A stretch of DNA of 10,892 nucleotides, from NCBI GenBank assembly GCA_009602725.1, contig WELB01000184.1, forward strand, positions 78,689 to 89,580, read 5' to 3'. Source of the stretch: Spirogloea muscicola (Eukaryota > Streptophyta > Zygnematophyceae > Spirogloeales > Spirogloeaceae). The position numbers and the translations under genes are program-made. The notes under the pieces are model-generated. The model did no database searches. It was not told the DNA's origin and saw nothing but the letters and a program-made list of their open reading frames with translations. Shown here piece by piece: positions 8,068-10,892 of the stretch (positions are counted from its first letter, which is position 1; each line of letters begins with the position of its first letter).

Positions 8068-8107
8068 CATACAACCTCTCCCAATAAGACGTGGGAGAGG
8101 TTATATG
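8068..8107. repeat. Strong inverted repeat / hairpin in the Ccs1 3' flank
   Basis: AACCTCTCCCA (8073-8083) and TGGGAGAGGTT (8092-8102) are perfectly complementary over 11 bases around the 8-base loop ATAAGACG. After one mismatch (8072/8103) the pairing continues four more bases (CATA 8068-8071 with TATG 8104-8107). It lies about 170 bases past the Ccs1 stop on the minus strand, so it could fold in that transcript's 3' region or be a remnant of a small inverted-repeat element. Confidence 0.85.
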
Positions 8108-8236
8108 TACGCATCTGGTCTAGGCACCAGGAAAAGGAGTAGCTCAATGAAAGTAACAGCTCTTCCAATATAAGGCAATGGCTATGAGAGGCCAGCCCAA
8201 AGGCTCAATGAAGCCCCAGTCCAACATTGCTAAATA

Positions 8237-8241
8237 TTACA
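8237..8241 (-). promoter_or_regulatory. Candidate TGTAA poly(A) signal of Ccs1
   Basis: TTACA on the plus strand, TGTAA in the Ccs1 sense direction, about 34 bases after the stop codon. That is close for a chlorophyte 3' UTR; further copies at 7686-7690 and 7668-7672 are alternatives. Confidence 0.3.
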
Positions 8242-8274
8242 ATGCTATAGGGCTGCAAATCAATTGTCCTCGAC

Positions 8275-10892
8275 TCAACCATGCTTCTCCACCACAGCCA
8301 AAGCTTCACACCTGTCGTCCTCGTCTTGCACACTCTTCTCAGGGCCGTGACTCGCGACCTCGGGGACGAGGTCGAGCAGGACATCGAGGTCGCGACGGAA
8401 TGTAAGCTTCGCCCGGTTGCTCTTGCCACCCACGTGCAGCATGCCACCCTGCTGTAACGCCCAGACCTGCAGGGCCGGTCATGGAGCAGGGGGATAAGAA
8501 CGTGGCCCAGACCTGTGGCAGAGAGGCAATGTGAGCAAGAGGAACAGTCTAAGCTCTTGCTGAAGCTGCTCAGTGTCACAGACCTGGGAGTGAGACAGGT
8601 AGCTGATGCACGTTGTGAGCATGAGCCCGCCAAAACCAGCATAAACGAGCGGCACGCCTGGGTCCATCTGCAACTCCGAGGTCTCAAAGCAGGTGATGAA
8701 GCTGGACTTGAAGTGTGCAGATCAGGCATGCATGCGCTTCTGGGTCTACTCGCTAAATTGCTATCCTGAATCGCACTCGCTGAGCAGTTCTACAGACAAG
8801 TCTCATGGCTTCCCGGCGCAGGCCAGGGACCCTGGGATGTCAGATTGAGCCTGCAGGAGCGAGCACAGGGTGGCCACCTTAAGCTCCAAGCCAGTACTGC
8901 CAATAATGTCCTCAATCACAATCGTGGCGCCGTCAACAGTGAGGGGCTTTTGCGAACCCGCGCGCCGCACGCCCACAAAGTCACCTTTGGAATCGTACAC
9001 CACAACTGATTGCAGGTCCCTTGCCAGGATGGACCTGAAGGGTGGCCAGCGGTGTATTCAGCAGTTGAAGGTGGCTGCTAAACCCTAGACGTTGAGCAGG
9101 TTTCGCCAAACACATTGCAATAATGGGCCTAAGAGGCGTGGCACAATGGCAATGCCCGTGCATTGACGCGGTGGCGGTGTGCCAAAGAACCTCACAGGCC
9201 GTGAGGCTTGGCCTGGCTGCCGCCTTCCAGCGGGAGAAACGTGCCAAAGAGCTTGAGGTCGCTGCCGGGCTGCAGGTTCGCCATGGGCAGGCGCAGCGAG
9301 CCATCGCCCACGCGCACCTGAAACGCAGAGCCTCTGGCAGCATTCAGGGAGGTTCCAACACAGCCACCACAGAGAACACAGCAGCCGACATAAGCCCCAA
9401 ACTCCAATCTTTGCAAGTCACCGCCCTCTGAACCTGAATTGTACCGCCGGCTCTGGGGCCTAGGAGGACAAGAACTTGCAATACCTGTATCGCTGAAATT
9501 GCCCAGTCGGTTTGGTACACAGTAACGCCTCCATAACGCAGCGGGTCGTTGACCGAGATAGTCTTGCTCAGCACCTCAGCACCGTCCAGGCTGACAAGCG
9601 CCAGGTCCGAGTGAAATTGCTCTACCTGCATGCAGGCCACAGAAACTCAGGTCACTGTGGACACGTGCACAACACCAGCTATGGGCCTGCGTGCACGAGG
9701 ACAGAAGGTGGACGCCTCCCTCACCTCCCCAGTCGGGCGGTAGTCGATGTAAAACCTGTTGACAAAGAGGCGGAGGTCCATGAGGCCTGGTGACGACGAC
9801 GAGAGGGGGCCATTGGGGACCAGCGCGTCGCCCAGGAAGAAGTCGAGGCCCTGTGGCGTCATGGAGGTCCCTTGGAAGCCGCCGAGGGCAGACAGTGTGC
9901 ATCCGGCCATGGTGACCAGCAGCGCCGCGTGCACGCCGATGGGCGCCAGGCGCCCAGCGAGGCCGCGGAAGGCATAGAGTGCGCCGCCTTGCACGAATAC
10001 CTGTGCGCCAAACAGTGGCACACCCGGCTGGAGTCAGGCCCTGTAGCACAACAGCTGCTGCTGCAGGAGCTCCTGGCGATGGCGACAGCCAGGGAGCAGG
10101 CAGCGCACACCTCAAACCCCTCGACTGAGAGCAAGGTTGCGAGGTCCTGGACGCGGCCACCAGGCAGGACGTCGGCAAAGTCCAGCTTGGCGATGCCCTC
10201 GGGGCTGCGTGCGAACGCCCACCTGCACCTCCGCCGCCGGGATGCCGTCAGCCAAAGGGCCCCAGCGAGACGCTGCCGGAGCAACTTCGCGGGCGTCGGA
10301 TGGCGCAGACATGGGTTCAAATCCCGTAAGGGATAAAGACTTAGATTTGATAAGGTTTTCCATATTCTCCAGCAGCGGCACGACCGCGGACCTGCGGGCG
10401 GCCTTGGTCATCGGGAGCTGGCGCGTGGCGGTGCAGGCGGCAAGGGAGGCGGCGAGCAGCGCCAGGAGGCCCACGAAGTACGGGGCGCTGTAAATGTGAT
10501 CCAGCGCCAGCACCCGGATGGCGGCCGCCGTGACCAGGCCGCCGCCGTCGGGGTACCGCGCGGCGTAGTAGTCGGCGCTCTCGCCCTGCTCGATCACCGT
10601 GCCTGCGCAATGCCGCCATGCCGCCAGCGCAGGGAATGCCATTACTTTCAATAGGGAATGGTGAGCCAGCCAGACTGTGCTAAAGAGCGCTTCTGTCCTG
10701 CCGACGGCGCAGAGGCTGCCGTGAGGGCCGGGGGCTGGCGGGAATGCGGCGGCCATGGCGGCGGCGGGACGGGAGGCGTGGTGCTTACCGAGCGCCGAGA
10801 GGCCTGCGATGGCGGCGAGCTCGCCGATGGCCAGCGGGAATGAGGCCAGCCGCCGCACCGCCCCGCGCCACAGCGCGCGCGCCGCCGCCGCC
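8275..10892 (-). CDS. CCS1: Ccs1, plastid System II c-type cytochrome assembly protein (ResB family), 5'-truncated by the window
   Basis: Works with CcsA in thylakoid membranes to deliver heme and attach it to cytochromes f and c6 in the lumen (family knowledge). Visible exons: 10892-10789 (partial), 10602-10392, 10222-10111, 10000-9725, 9625-9485, 9317-9196, 9034-8878, 8667-8584, 8466-8275. All eight introns are GT-AG and phase closes at each join, giving 465 residues and TGA. Seen: hydrophobic segments near visible residues 18-38, 76-92, 163-184 and 380-399, matching the four membrane spans of ResB/Ccs1; GTVIEQG after the first; IGVHAA with His166, which probably equals the near-invariant functional His of Ccs1; the large soluble region with VNRFYIDYRPTGE, TISVNDPLRYGG, YQTDW; and GFGGLMLTTCISYLSHSQ in the last span. 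The C-terminus is acidic. The transit peptide and start codon lie outside the window. Ccs1 lies upstream of YchF on the same strand; no functional link is implied. Confidence 0.95.
8352..8395. repeat. 11-base inverted repeat within the last Ccs1 exon
   Basis: TCGCGACCTCG (8352-8362) and CGAGGTCGCGA (8385-8395) are perfect complements around a 22-base loop. They lie in coding sequence for the C-terminal tail (around RRDLDV and PEVAS). CGAGGTCG also occurs as a direct repeat here (8368-8375 and 8385-8392). The mRNA could form a stable GC-rich stem about 75 bases before the stop. Confidence 0.85.
10301..10334 (+). pseudogene. tRNA-like A-box/B-box fragment inside Ccs1 intron 2
   Basis: On the strand opposite to Ccs1, TGGCGCAG (10301-10308) matches the start of a tRNA A box, and GGTTCAAATCC (10314-10324) matches a B box inside a five-pair T-arm (ATGGG/CCCGT around TTCAAAT). 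AAGGGAT follows like an acceptor 3' strand, but no complementary 5' strand is present and the anticodon arm is missing. It lies within intron 2 (10223-10391). A collapsed tRNA relic or SINE head is the best guess. Confidence 0.3.
10881..10892. repeat. GCC repeat at the right window edge
   Basis: Four GCC copies run off the end of the window. In the Ccs1 reading frame (minus strand) they encode consecutive alanines (GCG), fitting an alanine-rich plastid transit peptide or the region just after it. The true length cannot be seen. Confidence 0.7.

Larger units (their letters stand above)
7618..8274. other. Spacer between Ccs1 3' end and YchF 5' end
   Basis: Both neighbouring genes run on the minus strand, so this segment should hold the Ccs1 3' UTR and the YchF promoter. 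I see no protein gene. It contains TTACA (minus-strand TGTAA) at 7668-7672, 7686-7690 and 8237-8241, a TGACGTGA element near 7842-7849 resembling a bZIP site, and several inverted repeats (7762-7775, 7893-7906, 7948-7964, 8068-8107). No clear TATA box was found. Confidence 0.6.

Noticed and set aside
9576-10178. 200-codon minus-strand frame in the Ccs1 region
   Set aside because: Out-of-frame reading of Ccs1 exons 3 and 4 and the intervening introns.
9859-10336. Long plus- and minus-strand frames (about 153 codons each) over Ccs1 exons
   Set aside because: GC-rich coding DNA commonly keeps other frames open; the Ccs1 exon chain accounts for the conserved motifs.
10301-10400. Circularly permuted tRNA gene
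   Set aside because: No 5' half with an acceptor strand complementary to AAGGGAT is found downstream of the T-arm-like segment.
1-10892. CRISPR arrays, insertion sequences, phage or defence systems, toxin genes
   Set aside because: No spaced repeat array, transposase or phage-like protein was seen; the window is spliced nuclear DNA with three conserved genes.

Overview
The window is intron-rich, GC-rich nuclear DNA, most probably from a green alga (a chlorophyte; a trebouxiophyte of the Chlorella/Coccomyxa type is a guess). Four things point there: many short spliceosomal introns (26 resolved here), a plastid-type System II cytochrome c assembly gene encoded in the nucleus, TGTAA motifs downstream of genes, and long GCC tracts at gene 5' ends. 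None of the three genes reads as one open frame. I assembled each by joining exons at splice sites; reading phase closes at every junction and conserved family motifs run across the joins.

Layout. (1) 47-2511, plus strand: a complete nine-exon aldo/keto reductase of 321 residues. Its ATG directly follows a (GCC)12 tract, and one intron must use a GC donor. (2) 2512-4105: about 1.6 kb between two convergent genes, with candidate poly(A) signals, a G9-A-G9 tract and one unexplained 315-base open frame. (3) 4106-7389, minus strand: a complete eleven-exon bacterial-type YchF GTPase/ATPase core of 370 residues, including a 28-base micro-exon. A basic, acid-free 39-residue extension up to 7506 could be an organelle presequence, but it holds one undetermined base (7439). 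(4) 7507-8274: the spacer between YchF and the next gene, with a second GCC tract, a tRNA-like relic and several inverted repeats. (5) 8275-10892, minus strand: the C-terminal 465 residues of Ccs1 (ResB family), the plastid c-type cytochrome assembly protein, in nine visible exons. Its 5' end runs off the window in another GCC/alanine tract.

The genes do not form a pathway. Ccs1 implies a photosynthetic plastid, YchF is a translation-associated nucleotidase of bacterial ancestry probably sent to an organelle, and the aldo/keto reductase is general carbonyl metabolism. I found no new multi-gene system. The points of most interest concern gene structure: the GC-AG intron, the micro-exon, introns flanked by exact direct repeats (up to 12 bases), the alternative YchF starts with an ambiguous base, and two tRNA-like relics. 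Both window ends lie in GCC repeats, so this may be a whole contig broken at repeats.
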